Positions 8,305-16,993 of a stretch of DNA of 64,000 nucleotides are shown piece after piece. The translations under genes were made by a program, and so were the position numbers. Position 1 is the stretch's first letter, and each line of letters opens with the position of its first letter. Source of the stretch: Frankia alni ACN14a (GTDB lineage Bacteria > Actinomycetota > Actinomycetes > Frankiales > Frankiaceae); NCBI RefSeq assembly GCF_000058485.1, contig NC_008278.1:3900962-3964961 (forward strand). Reading direction: 5' to 3'. The notes under the pieces were generated by a model. The model was not told the DNA's origin. It worked only from the letters and a program-made list of their open reading frames with translations, and made no database searches.

Positions 8305-9306
8305 ATGAGGGCACAGGGCTCTGCCGCGGGACGGCCGCGGGGGAGAGGCCATCGGCCGATGGGCGGCACGGGCGGCGCCAGCCGCACGGCGGTGATGGTC
8401 TGCCAGGGACGGGCCGTCGCCCACGAGCGGCTCGCCCCCGGCCGGTTCGACGATCCGACGGCGATGGCGTTCCTGCTCGCCGCCGAGCGGGGCATCGTCG
8501 AGGAGGTGCGGTCCGGGGCCACGCCGGCGGGCTGGGGGCCGCGGCTGACCTTCGAGATGGTGCGCGCCTGTGGCGAGGTGATGGCGCCGCGCACCGTCGC
8601 GATCGACGACGCCGTGCGCCAGGCGTTACCCGCCTCTGATGCGGCCCTCGGCGTGGTCGGCGCGGCCGACCCGGTGCCCGCTGGCGCGGCGCAGGTCGTG
8701 ATCCTGGGGGCGGGGCTGGACGGGCGGGCGTGGCGGATGGCGGAGCTCGCCGCCACGCCGGTGTTCGAGGTCGACCATCCGGCGTCGCAGCGCGACAAAC
8801 GCGAGCGGGCCGGGGAGCTGGCGCCGGCGGGGACGCCGCCGTTTTTCGTGCCCGTGGACTTCAGCCGGGACGACCTCGCCGCGGCGCTGGCCGCCGCGGG
8901 CCACCGCCGGTCGGTCCCGACGATCTGGATCTGGGAGGGCGTCGTCCCCTACCTCACCCGCGGCGAGGTCGCCCGCACCCTGCGGATCGTCGGCGACCGC
9001 TCCGCCGCGGGCAGCCGGCTGATCGTGCACTACCACACCCCGGCACCCTCGGCGCCGCTCGGCCGAGGGGCGGCGCGCCTGCTCAGCGCCCTGTCCAGGC
9101 AGGCGAATCCGATGACCCGCGAGCCGAACCGCTCGGTGTGGACACCGGCGGCGCTGCGCCGCGCCGTCGGCGTCCGCGGCTTCGCGGTCACCCGGGACGA
9201 CTCCCTGCTCACCCTCGCCCAGGACCTCGGCACCCCGATCCAGCACCGCCGCTCGCTGCGCAACGGCCGCATCCTCGTGGCCGACCGCGTCCCGCCCCCC
9301 GCATGA
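8305..9306 (+). CDS. Class I SAM-dependent methyltransferase, leucine-carboxyl-methyltransferase-like
   Basis: A 333-residue protein of the actinobacterial LCM/PPM-like methyltransferase group. ATG 8305 follows GGGAGGTG at good spacing. The SAM site reads VVILGAGLDGRAWRM, with the acidic residue after strand 2 in FEVDHP. The later WIWEGVVPYLT motif is a hallmark of the family (the equivalent of the post-II loop). These enzymes O-methylate carboxyl or hydroxyl groups, often in secondary metabolism; the substrate here is unknown. It stands alone upstream of a recombinase remnant and the large STAND gene. Confidence 0.87.
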   Translation: MRAQGSAAGRPRGRGHRPMGGTGGASRTAVMVCQGRAVAHERLAPGRFDDPTAMAFLLAAERGIVEEVRSGATPAGWGPRLTFEMVRACGEVMAPRTVAIDDAVRQALPASDAALGVVGAADPVPAGAAQVVILGAGLDGRAWRMAELAATPVFEVDHPASQRDKRERAGELAPAGTPPFFVPVDFSRDDLAAALAAAGHRRSVPTIWIWEGVVPYLTRGEVARTLRIVGDRSAAGSRLIVHYHTPAPSAPLGRGAARLLSALSRQANPMTREPNRSVWTPAALRRAVGVRGFAVTRDDSLLTLAQDLGTPIQHRRSLRNGRILVADRVPPPA

Positions 9307-9374
9307 GCTCCGCGGGCCGCCCCGGCTGGGCCCGGCACCCGCCCCCGCCGCTTCCGGCGAAAGGCGATCAGGGA

Positions 9375-9518
9375 CCGCAGGCCGCCGATTGATGGTGTCG
9401 GTGAGTGGGGGCGGGACAGGGCGCGGGCGAGCCACGTGTCCAGTGCGGGCAGGACAGCGTCCTCGCGGACGTAGACGTTGGTGGGGAAGCCCTCCCCGCT
9501 CTCGAGGGGGTGATTCGC
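9375..9518 (-). pseudogene. Serine recombinase (large resolvase) C-terminal remnant
   Basis: On the minus strand one frame reads NVYVREDAVLPALDTWL and continues with ARAL. This matches the segment just after the zinc-ribbon of large serine recombinases, where VYVREDxLLPxLDxWL is strongly conserved. Nothing of the catalytic resolvase domain remains on either side. It is a truncated copy about 50 residues long. It abuts the 5' end of the STAND gene and suggests that a mobile element once ended here. Confidence 0.6.
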
Positions 9519-9569
9519 CGGATATCCCTGGACTCATCGAGCTGCGGCGATCACGGTAATCTGCCGGTT

Positions 9570-12500
9570 GTGGTCTCTGTGGGTAGCGTCTTTGTGAGTC
9601 ACACCAGCGAGCTGGCCGAGTACCCGCAGGTCCGGTCGTTTGTGCGGGCGGCGGTTGATGCGGTCCTGCGGGCCGGCGCGCGGCCGGTGCAGATGGCGCA
9701 GTTTCCGGCGGGGGAGCAGCCCCCGGCAGAGTACTGTCGACAGCAGGTGCGGCAGTGTGATGTCTACCTGGCGGTCGTGGGTTTCCGCTATGGCTCGCTC
9801 GTACCTGACGATCTGGCGCCGAACGACCCGGTGGGTGTGTCGTACACGGAGCTGGAGTTTCGTACCGCCACGGCGGCCGGGTTGCCGCGGCTCGTCTTTC
9901 TGCTGGACGAGAATGCGGTGGTGCCACGGTCGCTCATGGACCGAAACGCGGACGCGGTGGATGGGTTCCGTGAGCGTCTTCGCCAGTCGAATGTAGTGGT
10001 CAGGGCGGTGTCCACGGCCGACGAACTGGGCGAGGCGGTGCTGCAGTCGCTGTACGAGCTGCGTACGCAGCTGCCGGCGGATGCCGTGCGGGTCTACCCG
10101 TCGGGGCGCGGTGAAGTGACTGCTCGGCCACGTCCGTGGATGGCGCCGCCGCTGGACCGGATGGTGGAGCGTCCCGAGCTGGGCGACCGGTTGATCGGTG
10201 CTTTGCTCGCGACCGGTCCGGTCGGTCCCGGGCGGACCACCGTGTTGGTGGGCGCGGGCGGGTTCGGTAAGACGACGTTGGCAACCTGGGCGGCCCATCA
10301 CGAGGAGATCGACCGCCGCTTCCCTGGCGGCCTTTTGTGGGTGACGTTGGGCCAACAGGCACGGGGCGCGGACCTCGCCGGACGGATCAACGATCTGGCG
10401 TTCATTCTCGCGGGCCGCCGGCCGGAGATCTCCGATCCGGAGGCGGCTGGCGCGGAGCTGGGCCGTCTACTCGACGACGTGCGGGAACCAGTACTTCTCG
10501 TGATGGACGATGCCTGGGACGCAGCCCAGCTGCGGCCGTTCCGGTTTGGTGGTCGCGCCTGCTCCCGGCTGGTGACCACCCGCGTTGCGGATGCGCTGTC
10601 GCCGGACTGGGCGCTGGTCGCGGTGGATGTCATGTCCGGGGACCAGGCCCGCATGCTGGTCGGTAACGAGATCGAGGCCATGGCCGCCGCGGTGGCGGAT
10701 CGGCTGGCGGCGGTGGCCGGGCGGTGGCCGGTGTTGTTGAACCTGGTCAACGGCATGCTGCGCAGGCAGGTGGCGCGTGGACGAGGGCCCGACGATGCTG
10801 CCGAGGACGTGCTGGACATGCTTGCCACGCACGGGCCGGCCGCGCTCGACCCGGCACGGCCGGAGACCCGGGGGCGTGCGGTCGCCGCGACCATCGAGGC
10901 AAGCCTGAGCCTGCTCACGCCGCGCGACCGCGAGCGCTACCTCGGCCTGGCCGTCTTCCCGGAGGACGTGGACATTCCCCTGGACGTCCTGGCACTGCTC
11001 TGGCCGGATTGCAGGGTCGACGCGCTGTGCGAGAACCTTGCTGGCCTCGGCCTGGTCGCCGACTACCGGCTGGACTCACCTGGCCCGCGGCTGATCCTGC
11101 ACGATGTGATCCGCGCCTACCTGCGCCAGCATGTTCAGGAGGAGCCCCGCGTGCATGCGCGGCTCGTCGACGCGGCCGCCGGTCTGTTGAGCGAACCGGC
11201 CGAGGACGGCCGTCCGGCCTGGTGGACTCTTCCAGGTGATCTTGGCTATCTGTGGCGGTATCTACCCCACCACCTGGCGGAGGCCGGCCGCAGGGACGCC
11301 TTCGTCGCGCTCGTCGCCGACCTGCGGTGGACCGAGGCCAAAACCCGGCAGATGGGCACCGTCGTCGGCGTCGAGGCCGACCTCGCTCTGGCGGCCACTG
11401 AGCCGACCGCTGTCCTGGCCCGGCGACTGCGACAGTCCGCCCACCTGATGGGCCCGATCGACCCGCCGCATGCCCTCGGCGCAATCCTGGCCAGCAGGCT
11501 GTATGGGCTACCCGAGCTGGGCAGCATGCTGGATCGCTACCGCGCCGCGCTGGCCCGACCGCGACTCGAACCCGCCTGGCCGCCACCTGACCTGCCCGAC
11601 CAGTCGGCCGTTTCACCTCCCACCGGTCATGCGGGCGGCATCTACAGTTGCGCCCTCTCGCCGGACGGCAGCGTCCTGGCAACCGCCAGTGACGATGGCA
11701 CGGTGCAGATCCGGGATCTCGCTGCTATGACCGTCCGCGCAGTGTTGGCAGGGCATACCGCCGCGATCTGGAGGTGCACGTTCTCCCCGGACGGCACGTC
11801 GCTCGCGACAGCCGGCAACGACGGCGTCGTTCGTCTGTGGGACGTCGAGTCCGGTGCGACGCGGTCGGTGCTGTCTCATCGAGCCGCGGTGACCTGCTGT
11901 GCCTTCTCGCCCGACGGCGCGGTCCTCGCCACCACAGCTCAGAACGGCATCGTTCGGCTGTGGGGCGTCGCCGACGCTCAGGCACGCTGGTCCGTCGAGG
12001 GGCACTCCGGCGGTGCGTGGAGCTGCGCCTTCGCACCGGACGGCCGATGGTTGGCGACGGCCGGTAGCGATGGGCTTGTCCGGATCTGGGACAGCGCCGA
12101 CGGCACACCGGCTGGCGTGCTGAGCGGCCACGGCGCCACTGTCCGAGCCTGCTCCATCTCCCCGGACGGAACACTGGTCGCCACGGTCAGTGACGACCAG
12201 ACCGCCCGGCTTTGGGACCTGGCCGAACGCTCGGAGAAGGCGGTGCTGACCGGGCACAGCGGCCGGCTGTGGGAGTGCGTCTTCTCCCCGGACGGCCAGA
12301 TCCTGGCCACCGGCGGCCATGACGGAACAGCCAGGCTCTGGAACGTCTGCGAGACGACCGAACATGCAGCCCTGGCCGGTCACGGCGGTGCCGTGCGTGG
12401 TTGCGCGTTCTCGGCGGACAGCCGCACGCTGATCACCGTTGGTCACGACCAGACGATCCGGGCCTGGAGCGTCGCCGCGGCCTCGCTGCGATTCTCGGTC

Positions 12501-13358
12501 ACCGGCCGCACCTCCCGGATGAACCGGTGTGCGTTTTCCCCGGACGGTACCCTGCTGGCCGCCAGCATGGTCAACGGCGCCGTCCGGGTGATGCAGGTTT
12601 CCGACCGGACCGAGATCCGCGACTTCGACGGCCAGGCCGGCGGAATTCGCGGGTGCGCCTTCTCTCCAGATGGCACGCTGCTGGCCACCACCGGAAACGA
12701 CGGCACCACCCGGCTGTGGGAGATACGTACAGGCGAGGAACGACTTCGCCTGCGCGGCCACACCGGCTGGGTGCGCAGCTGCGCATTCTCCCCGGATGGC
12801 GCCCTGCTCGCCACCTGCGGCCTCGACCGGACGACGCGTCTGTGGCAGGTAACCGACGGTGTTCTGGTGGCCGTGCTGGACGGCCACCAGAACACCGTTC
12901 ACTGTTGCGACTTCTCCCCGGACGGAACGGTGCTCGCCACCTGCAGCGGGGATGGAATGACACGCCTGTGGAACGTGTCGGACGGCACCAAACGCGCGCA
13001 GCTGATCGGACACACGGACGCGGTGACGGCCTGCGCGTTCTCTCCCGACGGCTCCCTGCTCGCCACCACCAGCGACGACACGACCGTACGCCTGTGGCAG
13101 GTCGACACCGGCGAGGTCAGCCACGTCCTCATGGGTCACACGCACTGGGTGGAAAGCTGCGCGTTCTCCCCAGATGGCACCATTCTCGCCACCGCCGGCA
13201 GCGACGGGGTGATCCGACTCTGGAACGTCACGAATGGCACCTACCACTGCGCGCTACGCGTCACCGGCCCACTCGTCGGCGTCGCCTGGCACCCCACCGG
13301 CGCCCTCCTCGCCGCCGCCGGTGGCGCCGGCATCCACCTCCTCACCTACCTGGCCTGA
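9570..13358 (+). CDS. STAND NTPase: DUF4062 - NB-ARC - winged helix - 14 WD40 repeats
   Basis: About 1,262 residues from GTG 9570 (GTG 9579 is an alternative). The N-terminal DUF4062 domain begins VFVSHTSEL and spans about residues 4-115. The NB-ARC ATPase carries the P-loop GAGGFGKTT (228-236), Walker B LLVMDDAWD around Asp313-Asp314, and a sensor-like RLVTTR. A helical winged-helix/ARC region follows. From residue 687 to the end there are 14 WD40 repeats, each with SPDG and RLW-type motifs, enough for two seven-bladed propellers. This layout mirrors Apaf-1: sensor propellers, ADP/ATP switch and effector domain. Prokaryotic proteins of this design are candidate signalling or anti-phage sensors. 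Cytoplasmic. The DUF4062 part is the likely effector or adaptor. Confidence 0.92.
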   Translation: MVSVGSVFVSHTSELAEYPQVRSFVRAAVDAVLRAGARPVQMAQFPAGEQPPAEYCRQQVRQCDVYLAVVGFRYGSLVPDDLAPNDPVGVSYTELEFRTATAAGLPRLVFLLDENAVVPRSLMDRNADAVDGFRERLRQSNVVVRAVSTADELGEAVLQSLYELRTQLPADAVRVYPSGRGEVTARPRPWMAPPLDRMVERPELGDRLIGALLATGPVGPGRTTVLVGAGGFGKTTLATWAAHHEEIDRRFPGGLLWVTLGQQARGADLAGRINDLAFILAGRRPEISDPEAAGAELGRLLDDVREPVLLVMDDAWDAAQLRPFRFGGRACSRLVTTRVADALSPDWALVAVDVMSGDQARMLVGNEIEAMAAAVADRLAAVAGRWPVLLNLVNGMLRRQVARGRGPDDAAEDVLDMLATHGPAALDPARPETRGRAVAATIEASLSLLTPRDRERYLGLAVFPEDVDIPLDVLALLWPDCRVDALCENLAGLGLVADYRLDSPGPRLILHDVIRAYLRQHVQEEPRVHARLVDAAAGLLSEPAEDGRPAWWTLPGDLGYLWRYLPHHLAEAGRRDAFVALVADLRWTEAKTRQMGTVVGVEADLALAATEPTAVLARRLRQSAHLMGPIDPPHALGAILASRLYGLPELGSMLDRYRAALARPRLEPAWPPPDLPDQSAVSPPTGHAGGIYSCALSPDGSVLATASDDGTVQIRDLAAMTVRAVLAGHTAAIWRCTFSPDGTSLATAGNDGVVRLWDVESGATRSVLSHRAAVTCCAFSPDGAVLATTAQNGIVRLWGVADAQARWSVEGHSGGAWSCAFAPDGRWLATAGSDGLVRIWDSADGTPAGVLSGHGATVRACSISPDGTLVATVSDDQTARLWDLAERSEKAVLTGHSGRLWECVFSPDGQILATGGHDGTARLWNVCETTEHAALAGHGGAVRGCAFSADSRTLITVGHDQTIRAWSVAAASLRFSVTGRTSRMNRCAFSPDGTLLAASMVNGAVRVMQVSDRTEIRDFDGQAGGIRGCAFSPDGTLLATTGNDGTTRLWEIRTGEERLRLRGHTGWVRSCAFSPDGALLATCGLDRTTRLWQVTDGVLVAVLDGHQNTVHCCDFSPDGTVLATCSGDGMTRLWNVSDGTKRAQLIGHTDAVTACAFSPDGSLLATTSDDTTVRLWQVDTGEVSHVLMGHTHWVESCAFSPDGTILATAGSDGVIRLWNVTNGTYHCALRVTGPLVGVAWHPTGALLAAAGGAGIHLLTYLA

Positions 13359-13602
13359 ACCTGCGCCTCCGGGCGAGCGCTGACAACCCGACGGCCTTCC
13401 CCCCATACGGCTACGAGATCGATCGGGTCGCCGACCCTATACCCGTACGGCAGTTGACGAACGAGGTACGACAGTGGTGTTGGCTCGGTCATCCGCGCGC
13501 TCCACGAAGAGCCTGCTCCTGGGCGACGATTGCCCAGCTGTGAAAGGATCTCGACCGAGAAGCCGAATGTCACTTCTGGCCTGGTGATCGAGGAATATTC
13601 GA

Positions 13603-14322
13603 ATGCGTATTGTGGTGATCGGCGGCGGGGGTACCGGGATTGGTGCGGCCACTGCCGAGCTGTTCGTGGCCGAAGGAGCGGAGGTGTACCTTCTGGGTCG
13701 GCGCGAAGCGGTCGTCGCCGCCACGGCCGACCAGCTCGGGCCTCAGGCGCACCCGGTCGTGTGTGACCTGCGCTCCCCACTCAGTGTCCAGACCGCGGTC
13801 GGCGACCTGCCCGAGGTTGTCGACGTCCTGGTGAACAATGCCGGCGCCCGGGGCGTGGGGCTCACCGGCAGCGATCTGACGGCGGTGGCCGAGCGCTGGA
13901 CGGCCGACTTTCACAACAACGTGTTGGTGGCTGTCTTGTTGACCACCGCCCTGAGCGACCGCCTGCGGTCGCCCGGCGGGCGGGTCGTGACCGTGAGCAG
14001 CCTCGCCGCGATACGCGGCAACGGCTCCTACGGGGCGGCGAAGGCGATGCTGCACGGGTGGAATCTCGCCCTCGCGAGCGAACTCGGCCCGCGCGGGGTG
14101 ACGGCGAACGTTGTCGTCCCCGGGTTCGTTGCGGGGACCGAGTTCTTCGGCGCCGACGTCGATGACGACGAGCGGAAACGGCGCGCGGCGCAGACGCTGG
14201 TGAACCGGGTCGGTGAGCCCCTCGACGTCGCCACGGCGATCCGGTACCTGGCCTTGCCGGAGGCCGGCTACGTCACCGGCCAGTTCCTGCACGTCAACGG
14301 CGGCGCCCTGCTGGGTCGGTGA
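13603..14322 (+). CDS. SDR-family NAD(P)-dependent oxidoreductase
   Basis: A 239-residue classical short-chain dehydrogenase from ATG 13603 with GAGGAA just upstream. The cofactor site is GGGGTGIG (residues 7-14), NNAG is present, and catalysis is supported by VSSLAA with YGAAK for the Tyr-x-x-x-Lys pair. The C-terminal HVNGGALLG is the usual SDR ending. The substrate is unknown. A decayed MarR gene follows immediately and may have been its regulator. Confidence 0.88.
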   Translation: MRIVVIGGGGTGIGAATAELFVAEGAEVYLLGRREAVVAATADQLGPQAHPVVCDLRSPLSVQTAVGDLPEVVDVLVNNAGARGVGLTGSDLTAVAERWTADFHNNVLVAVLLTTALSDRLRSPGGRVVTVSSLAAIRGNGSYGAAKAMLHGWNLALASELGPRGVTANVVVPGFVAGTEFFGADVDDDERKRRAAQTLVNRVGEPLDVATAIRYLALPEAGYVTGQFLHVNGGALLGR

Positions 14323-14425
14323 GAGCGGATGGCGGATTTGGGCGCGCCGCACGCGCAGCTCCTTCAGGTCCTCGGCGAGATTGTCAGCGGGTAGTCGCGG
14401 ACCGGATCCTGCCGATTCACGCCGC

Positions 14426-14644
14426 AACAAGCTCGAGATACCGGCGGCAGGTCGGACGCTTCTTGCTCGGCTCGACAGCTCCTTCCGGGCTATGCAGGAC
14501 GACCTTCTCGCTTCTCTTCCACCCAAAGACCGGGTCGAGCTCGATCGGCTCTTCGCGCTGATGAGCCGAGCCGGCACCCGCATCGACGCGACCGGGTCGG
14601 GAGCGGTAGCAGCCGATGACCATGCTCCAGGCTCCAAGTTCTGA
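14426..14644 (+). pseudogene. MarR-family regulator C-terminal remnant
   Basis: In one frame the segment reads AAGRTLLARLDSSFRAMQDD and then LLASLPPKDRVELDRLFALM, which is the typical C-terminal dimerisation helix of MarR regulators. No winged-helix domain or start codon precedes it in frame. An upstream piece in the same register (MADLGAPHAQLLQVLGEIVSG, then a stop near 14394) may be part of its N-terminus. I read it as a gene broken by deletion. Confidence 0.6.
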
Positions 14645-14645
14645 C

Positions 14646-14669
14646 CAAGATAATCAACGATGTTGACGA
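14646..14669. repeat. 24-bp element, copy 1, with TCAAC-N3-GTTGA palindrome
   Basis: The block starts CAAGATAATC and contains the perfect inverted repeat TCAAC-GAT-GTTGA (14654-14666). A second copy matching at 22 of 24 positions lies at 16970-16993. This copy directly follows the marR remnant. It looks like a duplicated regulator-binding site or the scar of a duplicated promoter. Confidence 0.6.
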
Positions 14670-14767
14670 CACCCGCGGGCGTTCTGTGTACCGAGCCCTC
14701 GGCACGATCTGGCCCCTGTCTGGCCGGGATTCTGCGGGTCGGCCAGACGGGGCACCGGCGAGGCCGG

Positions 14768-15640
14768 TCAGCGGCGCGACGCTGAGGCGAGGGCGGTCAG
14801 CGCCCCGTGGTGGGCGGCCAGGAACTCGTCGAAGGTGCGGGGGGAGTGGCCGGTGAGGTCGCGCACCGCCGTGGTCGTCGGCGCGGCGATGCCGCCGGCC
14901 AGCCCCTGGGTGAGGACGGCGACGTCCTCGGCGAACTGGGGTGGCAGCCCCTGGGCGGTCAGCGCGGCGATCAGTTCGTCGACGGTCAGGTTCACGTAGC
15001 GCACGGTCCGGCCCAGCGCGACGGAGAGTTTCTCGGCGATCTGCGCATAGGTCAGGGCCTCGGGCCCGGAGAGCAGGAAGGTCTCGCCGTCGCCGGCTCG
15101 GCCGGTCAGCAGCGCGGCGGCGCAGGCGGCGATGTCCGCGCAGTCGATGTAGGAGACCGCGGCGTCGCCGTAGGCGCCGACGAGGTTCCCGTCGGCGGTG
15201 AAGGAGCCCTGCCCGGTGATGAAGTTCTGCATGAAGCCGTTGGGCTGCAGGATCGACCAGCCCAGCCCCGACGCCTTGAGGTGCTGCTCGATCTGCCAGT
15301 GGGCGCCCCCGGCGAGCCGTTCGCCCTCGCGGGCCTGCCAGACCGACACCTTCACCACCCGTTCGACGCCGGCGGCGACCGCCGCATCGATGATCGACTT
15401 CTGCTGGCGGACCATCGGCTGCTCCCCGTCGGCCGGCTGCGCCCCCGCGCCGTTGAGGAACAGGCGGTCGACCCCGGCCAGAGCGGCGACGATCGACGCC
15501 GGGTCGTCGAAGTCGCCGACGAGGAACTCGCGACCCTTCGCCTCGTCGCGGACCAGCGCCCGCACCGCCGCCCCGTCCTGCCGAAGCTGGTGCACGAGGG
15601 GTCGTCCGATGGAGCCGGTCGCACCGGTTACCAGGATCAT
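14768..15640 (-). CDS. NmrA-like atypical SDR (NAD(P)H-binding, azoreductase/quinone reductase type)
   Basis: A 290-residue atypical SDR, ATG 15640. The N-terminal TGATGSIG (residues 5-12) binds NAD(P), and the NmrA/SDRa5-like middle contains VVKVSVWQA and LQPNGFMQNF. Members reduce quinones or azo dyes, or act as redox-sensing regulators. It is divergent from the TetR gene at 15831, with two identical-design operators in the intergenic gap. Repression by that TetR and induction by an electrophile or dye is the likely logic. Electron acceptor not deducible. Confidence 0.87.
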   Translation of the reverse strand: MILVTGATGSIGRPLVHQLRQDGAAVRALVRDEAKGREFLVGDFDDPASIVAALAGVDRLFLNGAGAQPADGEQPMVRQQKSIIDAAVAAGVERVVKVSVWQAREGERLAGGAHWQIEQHLKASGLGWSILQPNGFMQNFITGQGSFTADGNLVGAYGDAAVSYIDCADIAACAAALLTGRAGDGETFLLSGPEALTYAQIAEKLSVALGRTVRYVNLTVDELIAALTAQGLPPQFAEDVAVLTQGLAGGIAAPTTTAVRDLTGHSPRTFDEFLAAHHGALTALASASRR

Positions 15641-15671
15641 CCGTGTCTCCCGAAGGTCTCGTCCGTTAATC

Positions 15672-15709
15672 TGAGGCTGCCTCATGAATAATATTCTGAG
15701 GCGGCCTCA
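15672..15709. promoter_or_regulatory. Two TetR-type operators TGAGGC-N-GCCTCA plus a central palindrome
   Basis: Perfect 13-bp palindromes TGAGGC-T-GCCTCA (15672-15684) and TGAGGC-G-GCCTCA (15697-15709) sit 25 bp apart centre to centre. The AT-only palindrome GAATA-A-TATTC (15686-15696) lies exactly between them. They begin 31 bases upstream of the NmrA-like gene start, where they would cover its promoter. The divergent TetR at 15831 is the obvious ligand-responsive binder; that link is inferred. Confidence 0.78.
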
Positions 15710-15747
15710 AGTTCCGTCGGGGCGGCTGGCCCACCGAGATCGGATGG

Positions 15748-15817
15748 TCGCTCGAGGTGGATGTTTTGTTCGAGGTCCGACGCTCGTTCGAGGTGGATGG
15801 TCGTTCGAGGTGGATGG
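15748..15817. repeat. 17-bp tandem/dispersed repeat before tetR
   Basis: Units of TCGTTCGAGGTGGATGG occur at 15784-15800 and 15801-15817 as exact neighbours. A diverged unit lies at 15748-15764 and a partial one around 15768-15783. The array fills the tetR leader, just before its GGGAGG ribosome binding site. Confidence 0.65.
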
Positions 15818-15830
15818 TCGGGGAGGGCGG

Positions 15831-16400
15831 ATGACCGAGTCCGGGCGGCGGCCGCGCGCCGACGCACGGCGCAACCGCGAGCGGCTGCTGGCCGAGGCCG
15901 ACGCGGTGTTCCGCGCCCAGGGCACGAACGCCTCGCTGGAGGGCGTCGCCCGCCGCGCCGGCGTGGCGATCGGCACGCTCTACGCGCACTTCCCCAACCG
16001 GCGCGCACTGCTCGGCGCGCTGCTGCGCCACCGCAACGACGCCCTGTTCGCGCGCGGGGCGGACCTGCTCGACCAGCCCGGTGCCGCCGCGGCGCTCACC
16101 GCGTGGGTGCACGCCGTCATCGCGCATGCCGCGGCCTACCAGGGGCTCGCCGCCGTGCTCGCCGAGGGCGTCGACGACGAGGCCTCCGAGCTGCACCAGG
16201 CGTGCGTCGAGATGACCGGCATCGGTGACCGGCTCATCGCGCGGGCACGCGAGGCCGGCGTGCTGCGCCGCGAGGCGACGGGCGCCGACATCTTCGCCCT
16301 GATGAACGCCGCCGCCTGGATCGCCGAGCAGATGTCCGCCGAGCAGGCCGGCCGACTCGTCGACCTCACCCTGGCGGGACTGCTCGCCCCGCCGAGCTGA
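15831..16400 (+). CDS. TetR/AcrR-family transcriptional regulator
   Basis: A 189-residue repressor, ATG 15831 preceded by GGGAGGGCGG. The N-terminal helix-turn-helix reads ASLEGVARRAGVAIGTLYAH and is followed by FPNRRALL, the canonical TetR signature. The helical C-terminal half would hold the ligand pocket. It is transcribed away from the NmrA-like oxidoreductase, with paired palindromes between them, so autoregulation plus repression of that gene is likely. A repeat array occupies its leader. Confidence 0.9.
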   Translation: MTESGRRPRADARRNRERLLAEADAVFRAQGTNASLEGVARRAGVAIGTLYAHFPNRRALLGALLRHRNDALFARGADLLDQPGAAAALTAWVHAVIAHAAAYQGLAAVLAEGVDDEASELHQACVEMTGIGDRLIARAREAGVLRREATGADIFALMNAAAWIAEQMSAEQAGRLVDLTLAGLLAPPS

Positions 16401-16590
16401 CGGCGCACGGCACCGGCCGGGGGAGTGGCCAGCAGAACATCAGATGGTTGCACCGAATCGTCGGCGGACGGCCGCGGTGCCCAGGCCTGAAAATAGGTCG
16501 CCAGGGCCGCAGTCGGGGACAATCGTCGCTGTGGCTCGCATCCCGGACCACCGTACGAGCACGGCGTCCCAGCAGAGGAGTCCTCGCGGC

Positions 16591-16905
16591 ATGGTGTGGC
16601 AGTGGATCGGCCTGGCGACGTTCTCCCTCACCCTGCTGCCCGCGGGACTGGCCCTGGCCACCAACCATGTGCCTCGCCGCCTGCGTACATGGTTGGCGCC
16701 GATTCGCACGCGCGGCTGGGTCATGCTGCTGTACTACAGCGCCGTGCCCCTGTACACGATTCCGCGCCTCGCCGGCTTCTCCGCCGCCACTCGCACCTGC
16801 ACCACGGCCGGCGGCATCCTGTGGCTCGCCGGCTTCCTGCTGCTGGTTATCGCCACCCACCGGCACCAGAATCGTGCCGCAGAAACACCGCAATCGACTA
16901 GCTGA
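16591..16905 (+). CDS. Small membrane protein of unknown function
   Basis: A 104-residue protein starting at ATG 16591 with AGAGGAG 14 bases upstream. Three hydrophobic segments are visible, at about residues 4-24 (WIGLATFSLTLLPAGLALA), 43-63 (WVMLLYYSAVPLYTIPRLAG) and 72-90 (TAGGILWLAGFLLLVIA). The ends are short and polar. No family recognised. It follows tetR at a distance and precedes the ABC operon, with no clear operon link. Confidence 0.55.
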   Translation: MVWQWIGLATFSLTLLPAGLALATNHVPRRLRTWLAPIRTRGWVMLLYYSAVPLYTIPRLAGFSAATRTCTTAGGILWLAGFLLLVIATHRHQNRAAETPQSTS

Positions 16906-16969
16906 CCCTTCGGCGCGGGGTACCGGTAGGAACTGCCCCGGTGGTTCTTGCGTGCGGATCAGCGTCGAA

Positions 16970-16993
16970 CAAGATAATCAACGGCGTTGACGA
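16970..16993. repeat. 24-bp element, copy 2, with TCAAC-N3-GTTGA palindrome
   Basis: Same element as at 14646-14669 in the same orientation, with two mismatches in the palindrome centre. The inverted repeat TCAAC-GGC-GTTGA is at 16978-16990. It lies 186 bases upstream of the ABC ATPase start, in otherwise featureless DNA, and may be its regulatory site. Confidence 0.6.

Noticed and set aside
6053-8308. 751-codon plus-strand open frame opposite the MFS transporter
   Set aside because: Antisense of a clear transporter gene, with low-complexity composition and no ribosome binding site.
11613-13247. Long minus-strand frame opposite the WD40 region with repeated motifs
   Set aside because: The repeats merely mirror the WD40 DNA periodicity; the sense strand carries SPDG/RLW motifs.
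11628-13358. Periodic about 126-bp repeats resembling a repeat array such as CRISPR
   Set aside because: The period is the WD40 coding unit; sequences are diverged and in frame, not identical repeats with spacers.
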